NCBI RefSeq assembly: GCF_001713455.1
Contig: NZ_CP016464.1
Coordinates: forward strand, 929,501 to 993,500
DNA length: 64,000 bases
Direction of reading: 5' to 3'
Origin: Bosea sp. RAC05
Lineage (GTDB): Bacteria > Pseudomonadota > Alphaproteobacteria > Rhizobiales > Beijerinckiaceae
Made by a program: the position numbers and the translations under genes. Positions 8,141 through 16,338 of the stretch are shown here, piece after piece. The notes under the pieces are model-generated. The model had not been told where the DNA came from. It ran no database searches and saw nothing but the letters and a program-made list of their open reading frames with translations. Positions within the stretch are counted from its first letter, which is position 1. The number at the start of each line of letters is the position of its first letter.

Positions 8141-11100
8141 TCCGCCGCCTCCCGCGTCGCGGGCATGCCCGCCAGAAACGACCCCACCGAATTGCGCCGG
8201 CTCGTCCACAGACCGCGCCTGGCCGCATCCGCCAGCCGCGAGCGGATCGCTTCGGCGGCCGGGGCATTGGCGGCCTCGATCGCGGACCAGACGGCGGCAT
8301 CGGCGCACCAGGCCTGGAACACGGCATCGAACAGCCCGTCGGAGACGGCGTCCGTGCTGGCGGCGAAGACGAAGAGCGTGTCCACCGCTTCCGCGAGTTC
8401 CGCCGCGCCGCGCCAGCCATGGGCGAGATGGGAGGCGATCCAGCGCGGATGCGTCAGCCGGCCATGGACGATGCGGGCGATGTCCTCCGCCAGCGTGCGC
8501 GCCTTCGGCGTCTCCGGGTTCGAGGAGTCGAGGCTGTAGAGCGCCGGCGCGGCCCCGAGCGACTGCGCCGCGGCCGCAAGCCCGCCGATGACGTCGGCGG
8601 CGCTCGAGGCTTCGAGAATGTCGCGCCCGGCGGTGTCGCTGACATGCACGAAGGCGTCGGCGGTCCGGATTCGGGCGGAGAAGCTGTCATCGACATGCCC
8701 CGCGCCCTCCGGGCCGCCATAGGCGTGGCTGGAGGCGGCGAGATAGGCCGCGCCCAGCTCGTCGCGGCTGGTCCAATGGCCATCGAGCGCCCGGTCGGCG
8801 ACGGCCGCGCCATAGCGGCCCGGTGCGGCGCCGAAGACGCGCGCCCCGGCCTCGCCGCGACGGCGCGCGGCGGCGGGCTCGTTCCAGTCGTCCGGTTCGT
8901 CCAGCATCGCGACGGCGCGCGCCGCCGCGTCGAGCAGCGCGACCTGGCTCGGAAACGTGTCGCGGAAGGCGCCCGAGATGCGCACCGTCACGTCGATGCG
9001 CGGATGCTCGAGCTTCGGCAGCGGCGTGATCGCGAAGCCGGTGACGCGCGTCGAGGCATCGTCCCAGAGCGGCGTGACCCCCATCAGCGCCAGCGCATGG
9101 GCGATGTCCTCGCCGCCCGAGCGCAGCGTCGGCGAGGCCCAGAGATCCATCACGATCCGGCGTGGCGGCTCGCCCTCATCCTGCAGATGCCGCGCGATCA
9201 CGGCCTGCGCCGCCAGCGCGCCCAGCCGCGCGGCTGCTCGGGTCGGGATCGCGCGCGGGTCGAGCGTCGAGAGGTTGCGCCCGGTCGGCAGCACGTCGGG
9301 CCGGCCGCGATGCGGTGAGCCGGCGGGGCCGGGCGGCACGAAGCGCCCGTCGAGCGCGCGCAGCAGCCCCTCGCGCTCGGCTTTGGCGGAACCCGGATCG
9401 AGCGCCGACCGGCCGAAGACATGTAAGCCGTCGCGGAAGGGCAGTTCGGCGATGTCGCAGAGATGCGCGTCGAGCCGCGTCAGCGCCTCGCTCATCGGCA
9501 GATCGGGCGTGACGCCGCAGGATTCCGCCAGCCCGCTGGCCTGGGCCCGCGCCCGGATTTCGCTCGCGACAATGTCGGCGCGACGCGGATCGAGCACCTG
9601 CGCCTGGCTGAACTCCTCGACGAGGTCGCGCAGCAGCGCCGTCTCGCCGCCAGCCCCGATCTCCGCCAGCGGTGGCGGCAGATGGCCAAGCGTCACCGCC
9701 GAGAGCCGCCGCTTGGCCGGCGCGGCCTCGCCGGGGTCGTCGACCACGTAAGGGTAGACCACCGGCAGCCCCTGCGTGACCAGCCGCGGCCAGCAGGAGG
9801 ACGACAGCGCCACCGCCTTGCCCGGCAGCCATTCGGTCGTGCCATGGGTGCCCAGATGGATCAGCGCGTCGATGCCGGCCGTCTCGCGCAGCGCGCGGTA
9901 GAAGGCGAGATAGCCATGGGAGGGCGGCGCATCGGGGTCGTGATAGCGGGCTTTCCGGTCGGGCGTCGCATCGCGCGGCGGCTGCAGCGCGATGGTGAGG
10001 GCACCGTCCGCGACGGCGCGGAAGCAGAAGGCGCCGTCGCTGACGGCCGGATCGGCCTCGGGCGCGCCATGGGCGGCGAGCAGCGCCTCGCGGGCGTCGG
10101 GGGGGATGGTGGCGAGCCATGCTGAGTAGGCGTCGAGGGAGAGGGTGAGGTTGGCCGGGCCGGTGGTGAGGGCGGCCATGAGGGTTTGGCCGTCATTGCG
10201 AGCGCAGCGAAGCAATCCAGAACCGTCTCGCTCGACGTCCCCCTGGATTGCTTCGCTGCGCTCGCAATGACGGGATGGGATGTCGTACCCCGCCTCCGCC
10301 AGCAGCCTCCGGATCGCATCGACGCTCGCCGGCGTGTCGAGCCCGACCGCGAAGCCCGCCCGGCCGCCGCGCGCGGGATAATCCGACATCACCAGCGCCA
10401 GCCGGCGCTGCGCAGCCGGCTTCGACGCCAGCGCGATCCAGCTGCTGGCGAGATCTGCGAGCGCTTTGATGCCCTCCGCGTCGGGCACCAGCCGGCGCGT
10501 CGCCAGCCCCGTCGCGGGGTCGGTGGTCTCGGCCTTGAAGGCGACGGGGATGGTGCCCAGCCGTCCGTCGAATTCCGGCAGCGCCACCTGCATGGCGAGA
10601 TCGGCCGCCGAGAGGCCCCGCGTCGAGGCGGCCCAGGCGTCGCGCGCACTGCCGACCGGCATCGCCTGAAACACGGGGCAATCGGCGGCATCGAGCACGA
10701 AATCGTCGCCCTCGCGCGCCGAGAAGGCGGTTGTGGCGACGATCGCCACCGGCTGCCGCGTCGCGATCAACGCTGCGAGTTCGGCGGTGACAGCCGGGTC
10801 CTTCAGGCTGGTCAGGGCCAAGATCAGCGGGGCTTGTCCACGCGCGACGAGCGCCGCCACCAGCGCTTCGCCCGTGGCGGTGTCGTCGGCGCTGACGGCC
10901 GAGCGATAGACCAGGATCGGCACGAAGGGCCGGTCGGGCAAGGTGGCGAGCGCCTCGCGCCAGGACATCGGCGCGGCGTTGGCGCCCAGCGCGAACAGCG
11001 GCGGGAGGGGCAGAGGCGCAAGGTGAGACGGCGGCCGGTCGCGGCCGAGATACCCCGCCGCCACCGCCAGCAGGCGCCGCATGTTCTCCGCCCCGCCACC

Positions 11101-11523
11101 GGCGTGGAAGTAGGACAGGATGGCGCGCGCGCAGGCCGGCGGCACTGTCCCGTAGCCCGCCAGCCGCTCGTCGTCGCGGTCGTCGCCGGGCAGCACCGCC
11201 AGCGCGATACCCTCGCGCCGGCAGATCTCGCTGATCTGCTCGATGCCGTAGCGCCAGTAATCCAGCCCGCCGAGGCAGCGCACCAGGACGAAGCGGCTCT
11301 GCGCCACCGTCTTCTCGATCAGGAGATCGACCGAGAGCGGGTGCCGCAGCCGCCGCAGCGAGGCGAGGCGGACAGTGAGATCGCAGTCACTGGCCGCCGC
11401 CGCCAGCGCGGAGAGATCGCTGTCGGCGAAGGACAGCACGACGACATCCCCCGCGGCCAAGCCGAGATCGACGGCGTCCTCGCCGTCTTCGAGCCTGATC
11501 TCGCTGGTCGGGAGCAGATGCAT
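8137..11523 (-). CDS. cobN: Cobaltochelatase large subunit CobN, with an in-frame palindromic-repeat insert
   Basis: Corrin-binding subunit that, with CobS and CobT (not in the window), inserts cobalt into hydrogenobyrinic acid a,c-diamide at the cost of ATP. It has 1128 residues, shorter than the roughly 1270 I recall for the type enzyme. The CobN/BchH core motifs are present: LIHLGTHGTTEWLPGKAV (about residue 555), PVVYPYVVDDPGEAAPAKRR and a late SSHAYGGPEGAG stretch. About residues 418-444 (RHCERSEAIQ to LLRCARNDG) are encoded by a repeat placed between GYDIP and QTLMAALTTGP, which are normally nearly contiguous. The ATG is at 11521-11523, 26 bp after cobW. The 3' end overlaps cobG by 4 bp. 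Confidence 0.95.
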   Translation of the reverse strand: MHLLPTSEIRLEDGEDAVDLGLAAGDVVVLSFADSDLSALAAAASDCDLTVRLASLRRLRHPLSVDLLIEKTVAQSRFVLVRCLGGLDYWRYGIEQISEICRREGIALAVLPGDDRDDERLAGYGTVPPACARAILSYFHAGGGAENMRRLLAVAAGYLGRDRPPSHLAPLPLPPLFALGANAAPMSWREALATLPDRPFVPILVYRSAVSADDTATGEALVAALVARGQAPLILALTSLKDPAVTAELAALIATRQPVAIVATTAFSAREGDDFVLDAADCPVFQAMPVGSARDAWAASTRGLSAADLAMQVALPEFDGRLGTIPVAFKAETTDPATGLATRRLVPDAEGIKALADLASSWIALASKPAAQRRLALVMSDYPARGGRAGFAVGLDTPASVDAIRRLLAEAGYDIPSRHCERSEAIQGDVERDGSGLLRCARNDGQTLMAALTTGPANLTLSLDAYSAWLATIPPDAREALLAAHGAPEADPAVSDGAFCFRAVADGALTIALQPPRDATPDRKARYHDPDAPPSHGYLAFYRALRETAGIDALIHLGTHGTTEWLPGKAVALSSSCWPRLVTQGLPVVYPYVVDDPGEAAPAKRRLSAVTLGHLPPPLAEIGAGGETALLRDLVEEFSQAQVLDPRRADIVASEIRARAQASGLAESCGVTPDLPMSEALTRLDAHLCDIAELPFRDGLHVFGRSALDPGSAKAEREGLLRALDGRFVPPGPAGSPHRGRPDVLPTGRNLSTLDPRAIPTRAAARLGALAAQAVIARHLQDEGEPPRRIVMDLWASPTLRSGGEDIAHALALMGVTPLWDDASTRVTGFAITPLPKLEHPRIDVTVRISGAFRDTFPSQVALLDAAARAVAMLDEPDDWNEPAAARRRGEAGARVFGAAPGRYGAAVADRALDGHWTSRDELGAAYLAASSHAYGGPEGAGHVDDSFSARIRTADAFVHVSDTAGRDILEASSAADVIGGLAAAAQSLGAAPALYSLDSSNPETPKARTLAEDIARIVHGRLTHPRWIASHLAHGWRGAAELAEAVDTLFVFAASTDAVSDGLFDAVFQAWCADAAVWSAIEAANAPAAEAIRSRLADAARRGLWTSRRNSVGSFLAGMPATREAAE
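10191..10272. repeat. Palindromic repeat family A, copy 3 (inside cobN)
   Basis: An 82 bp element with clean arms CGTCATTGCGAGCGCAGCG and CGCTGCGCTCGCAATGACG plus inner AAGCAATCCAG and CTGGATTGCTTC. It lies in the middle of cobN and, with its flanks, adds roughly 27 codons without breaking the frame. The arms are almost perfectly complementary, which suggests a more recent insertion than the cobG copy. Confidence 0.93.
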
Positions 11524-11549
11524 GACTGGCTTTCGAAAAGGGCCGCCGC

Positions 11550-12587
11550 TCAGGCGCCGGCGAGCGCAGCCTCCACCGCCTTCACGTCGAAGCCCTTGAG
11601 CCCGATCACGGTGAGACGCCCGTCGCGCGCTTCGCCCTCGGTCCAGGCCCGGTCGAAATGATGGCTGACGCGGCGGCCGACACCCTGCACGACGAGCCGC
11701 ATCGGCTTGCCCGGTACGGCGGCGAAGCCCTTCAGCCGCAGCACGCCCTGCGCTTCGGCCGCCTTGCCGAGGCGTGCCGACAGCGTGTCGGGGGCGAGTC
11801 CGTCCGGCAGCGCCAGCGCGACCGAATCGAAATCGTCATGCTCATGGTCCTCGCCATCGCCGTGATGCGAGGGCCGCGATGCCAGATCGGCCTCCGCCGC
11901 GGCGCTCAGGCCCAGGATCAGCGCGGGCTCGATCGTGCCATGGCGGGTCTCGACGATCTTGATCGCCTTGGGCAGATGCGCCGAAATCTCGCTCTTGACC
12001 CGCTCGCGCGTCGCTGTGTCGATCAGGTCGCTCTTGTTGAGCAGGATCAGGTCGGCACAGAGGATCTGGTCCTCGAAGACCTCCTCCAGCGGGTTGTCGT
12101 GCTCGACGGAGGCGTCCTGCGCGCGCTGGGCGGCGAGCGCCTCGGGGTCGTCGGCGAACTGGCCCTCGGCCACCGCCGGCCCGTCGACCACTGCGATGAC
12201 ACCGTCGACCGTGACGCGGGCCCGGATCGCCGGCCAGTTGAAGGCCTGGACCAGCGGCTTGGGCAGAGCCAGCCCGGAGGTCTCGATCAGGATGTGCTGC
12301 GGCGGGTCGGCCCGGTTCAGCAGCTTTTCCAGCGCCGGCACGAAATCATCCGCCACCGTGCAGCAGATGCAGCCGTTCGGCAGCTCGACGACGTCCTCCT
12401 CGGTGCAGCCCGAAATGCCGCAGCCCTTGAGGAACTCGCCGTCGAAGCCGAGATCGCCGAACTCGTTGACGAGCACGGCGAGCCTCTTGCCCTCCGCATT
12501 CTCGAGCAGATGGCGAACCAGCGTCGTCTTTCCGGCGCCGAGGAAGCCGGTGATGATGGTGCAGGGCGTTTTCGAGAGGGAATTCAT
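11550..12587 (-). CDS. cobW: CobW-type GTPase metallochaperone
   Basis: G3E-family GTPase thought to deliver cobalt for the cobaltochelatase step. The product has 345 residues from the ATG at 12585-12587, which overlaps the upstream stop as ATGA. Visible motifs are Walker A GFLGAGKTT (residues 14-22), the metal-binding CxCC in PNGCICC (Cys73, Cys75, Cys76), the guanine-specificity motif LLNKSD, and a histidine/acid-rich stretch HHGDGEDHEHDD in the linker to the CobW C-terminal domain. Position directly before cobN and after a riboswitch-led permease supports a cobalt rather than zinc role; the family also includes zinc chaperones. Confidence 0.93.
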   Translation of the reverse strand: MNSLSKTPCTIITGFLGAGKTTLVRHLLENAEGKRLAVLVNEFGDLGFDGEFLKGCGISGCTEEDVVELPNGCICCTVADDFVPALEKLLNRADPPQHILIETSGLALPKPLVQAFNWPAIRARVTVDGVIAVVDGPAVAEGQFADDPEALAAQRAQDASVEHDNPLEEVFEDQILCADLILLNKSDLIDTATRERVKSEISAHLPKAIKIVETRHGTIEPALILGLSAAAEADLASRPSHHGDGEDHEHDDFDSVALALPDGLAPDTLSARLGKAAEAQGVLRLKGFAAVPGKPMRLVVQGVGRRVSHHFDRAWTEGEARDGRLTVIGLKGFDVKAVEAALAGA

Positions 12588-13003
12588 CGGGAACCCGCGA
12601 TCGGGAGGGGAGGAAGGCGCGCCACCACGCCCTTGCGGATCGCCTCGGCGCGCTCGCGCCAGGGCACGATGCCGTCCGGGGCTTCGCGGTATTGGCGCGC
12701 GAAGGTGAGCAGCGTCTCGACGCCCGTCGCCGGGTCGAGATCGCCATAGACATAGGTCCAGCGGCCCTCGCCGCTGAGCGCCACCGTGCAGGGGCGCTTG
12801 CAGACGGAGAGGCACTCCACCGTCTCGACGCTGACCGCGGTATCGAGCGTGGGGTCGAGCGCGTCGCGAAGGCCGGCGGCGAGAACGGCGCCCGGCCGGG
12901 GCGCGTCGGGGTCGCCCCCGGCGGCGCGGCAGGTCGCGCAGACGAGGATGCGGACGGGAGCCGTGCCCGTTTCCGGGCGCGGCTGCTGCAGGGACGTGCT
13001 CAT
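12584..13003 (-). CDS. DUF1636 family metal-binding/ferredoxin-like protein
   Basis: A 139-residue protein with an N-terminal VCATCR and a central CLSVCKRPC, the four-cysteine pattern of DUF1636 proteins with a thioredoxin-like ferredoxin fold. Genes of this family are usually found next to cobW in alphaproteobacterial B12 clusters. That suggests a role in cobalt handling or redox, but no reaction is established. The ATG at 13001-13003 lies 13 bp after the permease stop, and the stop overlaps cobW by 4 bp. Confidence 0.85.
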   Translation of the reverse strand: MSTSLQQPRPETGTAPVRILVCATCRAAGGDPDAPRPGAVLAAGLRDALDPTLDTAVSVETVECLSVCKRPCTVALSGEGRWTYVYGDLDPATGVETLLTFARQYREAPDGIVPWRERAEAIRKGVVARLPPLPIAGSR

Positions 13004-13016
13004 GATCGAGCCGGCG

Positions 13017-13634
13017 TCAGGCCGTCGCGGGCAGGGCGGCGATCAGGAAGACGAGGCCGATGCAGGCCATGGCGGCGGCGGCCGCCCGAACCGGCAGGTT
13101 TGCAGGCATCGAGAACAGACGCCGCACCAGCAGGATCGTGCCGACCGTGATGGTGGCCTGGATCGCGACGAGGCCGATGAGATAGGCACCGACCACGGCG
13201 GTGTCGGCGCCGATGATCGATTCAGCGAGCGCGTGGCCATGGGCGAAGCCGGCGGCGGCGAAGAGCACGGCGAGAGCCGGCAGCGGCAGCGAAGGCTTGA
13301 GCACGCCGATGGCGCCGATCAGCACGAGGCTGCCCGCAACCAGCATCTCCCCGGCCGGCAGATCGATGCTGTTCATATGGGCGAAGGCGCCCAGCCCCAT
13401 GCCGGCGATCCAGAGCACGGGCAGCAGCAGTGCGCCGGATGCGTAGCGCGAGGCGACGAGGCCGACCGCGACCAGCGCGGCGAGGTGATCGAGCCCGAGA
13501 ATGGGATGGCCGAGGCCCGACAGCAGCCCGTCGGTCAGTGTCGAAGGCGTGCTGCCGCCCATCGGGTGGTGGGCGAGCGCCGGGCTGCAGAGCAGGGCGG
13601 TGAAGGCGAGGGTCAGGCGGTTGCGCAGCGTCAT
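13017..13634 (-). CDS. HupE/UreJ family membrane protein, probable cobalt permease under riboswitch control
   Basis: A 205-residue inner-membrane protein. A cleavable signal peptide (NRLTLAFTALLCSPALA) is followed by HHPMGGS and about six hydrophobic helices. GHPILGLDHLAALVAVGL and FAAAGFAHGHALAES, with their conserved histidines, are the HupE/UreJ signatures. Family members move nickel or cobalt. As first gene behind a cobalamin riboswitch and directly before cobW-cobN, this one most likely imports cobalt. The start chosen is ATG 13632-13634, which has CGGAGACC upstream and fits the signal peptide; an upstream in-frame extension would run into the riboswitch. Confidence 0.87.
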   Translation of the reverse strand: MTLRNRLTLAFTALLCSPALAHHPMGGSTPSTLTDGLLSGLGHPILGLDHLAALVAVGLVASRYASGALLLPVLWIAGMGLGAFAHMNSIDLPAGEMLVAGSLVLIGAIGVLKPSLPLPALAVLFAAAGFAHGHALAESIIGADTAVVGAYLIGLVAIQATITVGTILLVRRLFSMPANLPVRAAAAAMACIGLVFLIAALPATA

Positions 13635-13657
13635 GGTTCCGGTCTCCGTCAGAAGGC

Positions 13658-13677
13658 GGCCGGTCTTGCGACCGGCC
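13658..13677 (-). promoter_or_regulatory. Perfect hairpin in the riboswitch expression platform
   Basis: On the minus strand GGCCGGTC-GCAA-GACCGGCC forms an 8 bp perfect stem closed by a GNRA-type GCAA loop. It ends 23 bp before the permease ATG, between the aptamer and the ribosome-binding region CGGAGACC. No U-run follows, so translational control or a Rho-linked mechanism is more likely than classical termination. Confidence 0.6.
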
Positions 13678-13772
13678 AACGTTCCCAAGGACGGAGCCGC
13701 GTGACCATCGCCACGCGAACACAGCCGCCGTCGGAACACCCCGTCCGATGGGCCCATAGGAACACTGTCGAC

Positions 13773-13938
13773 GGCAGGTCTCCTGGCTCGCGGGTCTGGT
13801 CATTCCACGCCGCCTTCCCGGGATCGCTCCCAGTGGCCGATGGCGCGGAACTCGCCGCTTACAGTTGCGGGGGCAGCCGCGGCATCACACCGCGTTCCCT
13901 TTTCACCTCCTCGCGGAGGCACCGTCGGGGACGATCAT
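13773..13938 (-). ncRNA. Cobalamin (B12) riboswitch aptamer
   Basis: Read on the minus strand, the region has the full set of cobalamin-element blocks in order. These are GGTGCC near the 5' end, then AAAAGGGAAC, the core GCTGCCCCCGCAACTGTAAG, the B12-box type GGCCACTGG, CGGGAAGGC, and finally GACCCGCGAGCCAGGAGACC and TGCC. The aptamer ends about 140 bp before the HupE/UreJ start and points into the cob operon. Adenosylcobalamin binding is therefore expected to shut down cobalt uptake and, through the same transcript, synthesis. Confidence 0.95.
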
Positions 13939-13994
13939 TAGCCATGTGCGAGAGGCTGTGCAATGGACCGCATGGACAGACGAAGCCTTTCCGC

Positions 13995-14072
13995 CGTCAT
14001 CGCGAGCGCAGCGAAGCAATCCAGAATGGCGCGCGCCTACGCCTGGATTGCTTCGCTGCGTTCGCAATGACG
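13995..14072. repeat. Palindromic repeat family A, copy 4 (upstream of cobU)
   Basis: A 78 bp element with arms CGTCATCGCGAGCGCAGCG and GCTGCGTTCGCAATGACG, with AAGCAATCCAG and CTGGATTGCTTC inside. It lies 23 bp before the cobU start codon, between the riboswitch (which faces the other way) and cobU, so it occupies the likely cobU leader. Confidence 0.9.
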
Positions 14073-14095
14073 GACTTCATGACGAGTCGAACCTG

Positions 14096-14608
14096 ATGTT
14101 GCTGCCCCATCTCACCCTCGTCCTCGGCGGCGCCCGCTCGGGCAAAAGCCGTCATGCCGAAGCGCTGATCGAGGCGCTGCCGCCCCCCTGGGCCTATATC
14201 GCAACCGCCCAGGCCTGGGACGACGAGATGACGGCGCGCATCGCCGAGCACCGCGCCCGCCGGCCGGCGGACTGGATCACGCTCGACGCGCCGCTCGATC
14301 TGCCCGGCGCCATCCGCGGCCTGCCAGAGGGGCGCCCCGTGCTGGTGGATTGCCTGACGCTCTGGCTGACCAATCTGATCCTCGCCGAGCATGACACCGC
14401 CGCTGCAGGCAGCGCCCTGATCGAGGCCTGCGCGCAGGCCACCGCGCCCATCGTCCTCGTCTCCAACGAGGTTGGGCTGGGCATCGTGCCCGACAATGCG
14501 CTGGCGCGGCGCTTCCGCGACGAGGCCGGCCGGCTGCATCAGGCGATTGCGGCAAGGGCCGGCCGCGTGGTCTTCATGGTCGCCGGTCTGCCGATGCAGG
14601 TGAAGTGA
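14096..14608 (+). CDS. cobU: Adenosylcobinamide kinase / adenosylcobinamide-phosphate guanylyltransferase
   Basis: Phosphorylates adenosylcobinamide and then forms adenosyl-GDP-cobinamide; the gene is called cobP in the aerobic-pathway nomenclature. The product has 170 residues. The P-loop is GGARSGKS (residues 11-18), followed by YIATAQAWDDEM, RRPADWITLDAP, LVDCLTLWLTNL and VSNEVGLGIVP, all standard CobU blocks. The ATG at 14096-14098 is chosen because the P-loop then sits at the normal distance; an open frame upstream only translates a palindromic repeat. It is followed 25 bp later by cobO. Confidence 0.95.
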   Translation: MLLPHLTLVLGGARSGKSRHAEALIEALPPPWAYIATAQAWDDEMTARIAEHRARRPADWITLDAPLDLPGAIRGLPEGRPVLVDCLTLWLTNLILAEHDTAAAGSALIEACAQATAPIVLVSNEVGLGIVPDNALARRFRDEAGRLHQAIAARAGRVVFMVAGLPMQVK

Positions 14609-14633
14609 ACAGGCCCGTGACGTGAGAACGACG

Positions 14634-15245
14634 ATGACGAACGAGACCGACGACGCCGCCCGGTACAAGGCGAAAATGGCGAAGCGCAAGGCGCTGCAGG
14701 ATGCCGAAGTCGCCTCCAAGACGGTCGAGAAGGGGCTTCTGATCGTCAACACCGGCCCCGGCAAGGGCAAGTCGACGGCGGCCTTCGGGCTGATGCTGCG
14801 CGCGCTCGGCCATGGCTGGCGCGTCGGCGTGGTGCAGTTCATCAAGGGCGCGTGGGAGACCGGCGAGCGCCGGGCGCTCGACGCCTTCGGCGATCAGATC
14901 GCCTGGCACACCATGGGCGAGGGCTTCACCTGGGAGACGCAGGACAAGGCCCGCGACATCGCCGCCGCCACCCGCGCCTTCGAAAAGGTCAAAGAGCTGA
15001 TGGCCGACGAGAGCATCCGCCTGATCGTGCTGGACGAGCTCAACATCGCGCTACGCTACGACTATCTGCCGCTGGCTGAGGTCGTCGCCACGCTGCAGGC
15101 GCGCCGGCCCGATCTCCACATCGTCGTCACCGGCCGCAACGCCAAGCCAGAGCTGATCGAGGCCGCCGACCTCGTGACCGAGATGACACTGGTGAAGCAC
15201 CATTTCACCGCGGGCGTGAAGGCGCAGGAAGGGATCGAGTTTTGA
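14634..15245 (+). CDS. cobO: Cob(I)yrinic acid a,c-diamide adenosyltransferase CobO/BtuR
   Basis: Attaches the 5'-deoxyadenosyl group from ATP to the corrinoid cobalt. The protein has 203 residues from the ATG at 14634; a GTG at 14622 in the same frame would add four. The P-loop is NTGPGKGKSTAAFG. The GVVQFIKGAWETGER, LIVLDELNIALRYDYL and HIVVTGRNAKPELIEAAD blocks are diagnostic of the CobA/CobO/BtuR family. A dispersed repeat begins 9 bp after the stop, opposite the end of cbiB. Confidence 0.95.
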   Translation: MTNETDDAARYKAKMAKRKALQDAEVASKTVEKGLLIVNTGPGKGKSTAAFGLMLRALGHGWRVGVVQFIKGAWETGERRALDAFGDQIAWHTMGEGFTWETQDKARDIAAATRAFEKVKELMADESIRLIVLDELNIALRYDYLPLAEVVATLQARRPDLHIVVTGRNAKPELIEAADLVTEMTLVKHHFTAGVKAQEGIEF

Positions 15246-15253
15246 GCGAGGCG

Positions 15254-15348
15254 CGTCATTCTCGGGCTTGACCCGAGAAACTCAGCCCGAAAAGGACGCC
15301 GGTGCCTCTGTCGGCACGAGATGCTCGGGCCAAGCCCGAGCATGACGG
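15254..15348. repeat. Palindromic repeat family C, copy 1 (cobO-cbiB gap)
   Basis: A 95 bp element with outer ends CGTCATTCTCGGGCTTGACC and GGCCAAGCCCGAGCATGACG, which are inverted relative to each other. It fills the gap between the convergent genes cobO and cbiB and ends exactly at the base before the cbiB stop codon (TAG, 15349-15351 on the minus strand). It may act as a two-way terminator. Confidence 0.8.
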
Positions 15349-16338
15349 CTAGACGAATGCTGCTGCCGCGCCCACTGCCGCCAACCCCCACAACAGCCCG
15401 CAAGCCTTGCGATACAGCCGCAAGCCGCGCCGGATGTCGGCTGCCGTCGCCTCGGCCCGGCCGTCGCCCATCCAGCCATCCTCGACCGTGACATCGCCAT
15501 AGATGCGCGGCCCCGCCAGCCTCAGGCCCAGCGCGCCCGCCATCGCCGCCTCCGGCCAGCCGGCATTGGGCGAGCGGTGGCGGTTCGCATCGCGGCGCAG
15601 GGCCCGCCACGAACCCGCCGCATCGGCGTCGCGGTCGAGCGCGGCGGCTGCCACGATCAGCAGAGCGGTCAGCCGCGAGGCCGGCAGGTTGACGAGGTCG
15701 TCGAGCCGCGCCGAGGCCCAGCCGAAGGCGAGATGGCGCGGCGTCCGGTGGCCGATCATCGAATCGGCGGTGTTGATCGCCTTGTACATGATGATGCCGG
15801 GCAGTCCGGCGACCCCGAGCCAGAAGGCCGGCGCCACGACCCCGTCGGAAAAGTTCTCCGACAGGCTCTCGATCGCGGCGCGCGAAACGCCGGCCTCGTC
15901 GAGGCTGTCGGGGTTGCGGCCGACGATCATCGACACCGCCTTGCGCCCCTCGGCGAGGCCTCCCGTCTCCAGCCCCTGGGCGACGGCCGCGACGTGTTCG
16001 TAAAGGCTGCGCTGTGCCAGCAGCGTCGAGGCGAGCAGCGCCAGCGGCAACAGCCCTGCCGGCCCGAGCTGTCGGCACAGGGTGGTCAGCGCGAGAGCCC
16101 CGGCCAGCGCCACCGCCAGCAGGATGAGGAGCGCGGCCACGCCCGCCGCCTTTCGGGCGGCGAAGCTGACCGTCTCCCGGTTCAGCCGGCGATCGAGCCC
16201 GGCGATCAGTGCGCCAATCCAGGTGACGGGATGGCCGATCCGCGCATACAAGCGCTGCGGATAGCCGACCGCGGCCTCGATCGCGAGCGCGGCCAGCAGC
16301 AGAAGCAGTGTGTCGGGCCAGAGATCAGACAAAGCCAT
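15349..16338 (-). CDS. cbiB: Adenosylcobinamide-phosphate synthase CbiB (CobD in aerobic nomenclature)
   Basis: Membrane enzyme that joins the aminopropanol arm to adenosylcobyric acid. The product has 329 residues with several hydrophobic helices. Family blocks are the N-terminal YPQRLYARIGHPVTWIG, EGRKAVSMIVGRNPDSLDE, SLSENFSDGVVAPAFW, AINTADSMIGHR and RSPNAGWPEAAMAGALGLRL. The ATG at 16336-16338 gives the normal N-terminus and shares bases with the cobC ATG on the opposite strand (CCATGG). The stop codon directly abuts a family C repeat. Confidence 0.94.
   Translation of the reverse strand: MALSDLWPDTLLLLLAALAIEAAVGYPQRLYARIGHPVTWIGALIAGLDRRLNRETVSFAARKAAGVAALLILLAVALAGALALTTLCRQLGPAGLLPLALLASTLLAQRSLYEHVAAVAQGLETGGLAEGRKAVSMIVGRNPDSLDEAGVSRAAIESLSENFSDGVVAPAFWLGVAGLPGIIMYKAINTADSMIGHRTPRHLAFGWASARLDDLVNLPASRLTALLIVAAAALDRDADAAGSWRALRRDANRHRSPNAGWPEAAMAGALGLRLAGPRIYGDVTVEDGWMGDGRAEATAADIRRGLRLYRKACGLLWGLAAVGAAAAFV

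Noticed and set aside
8137..11523. cobN disrupted by an insertion sequence
   Set aside because: The inserted piece is only 82 bp, codes for no transposase and leaves the frame open.
13865..14095. N-terminal extension of CobU
   Set aside because: The extra codons translate riboswitch-region and palindromic-repeat sequence; the P-loop is at the normal distance from the ATG at 14096.
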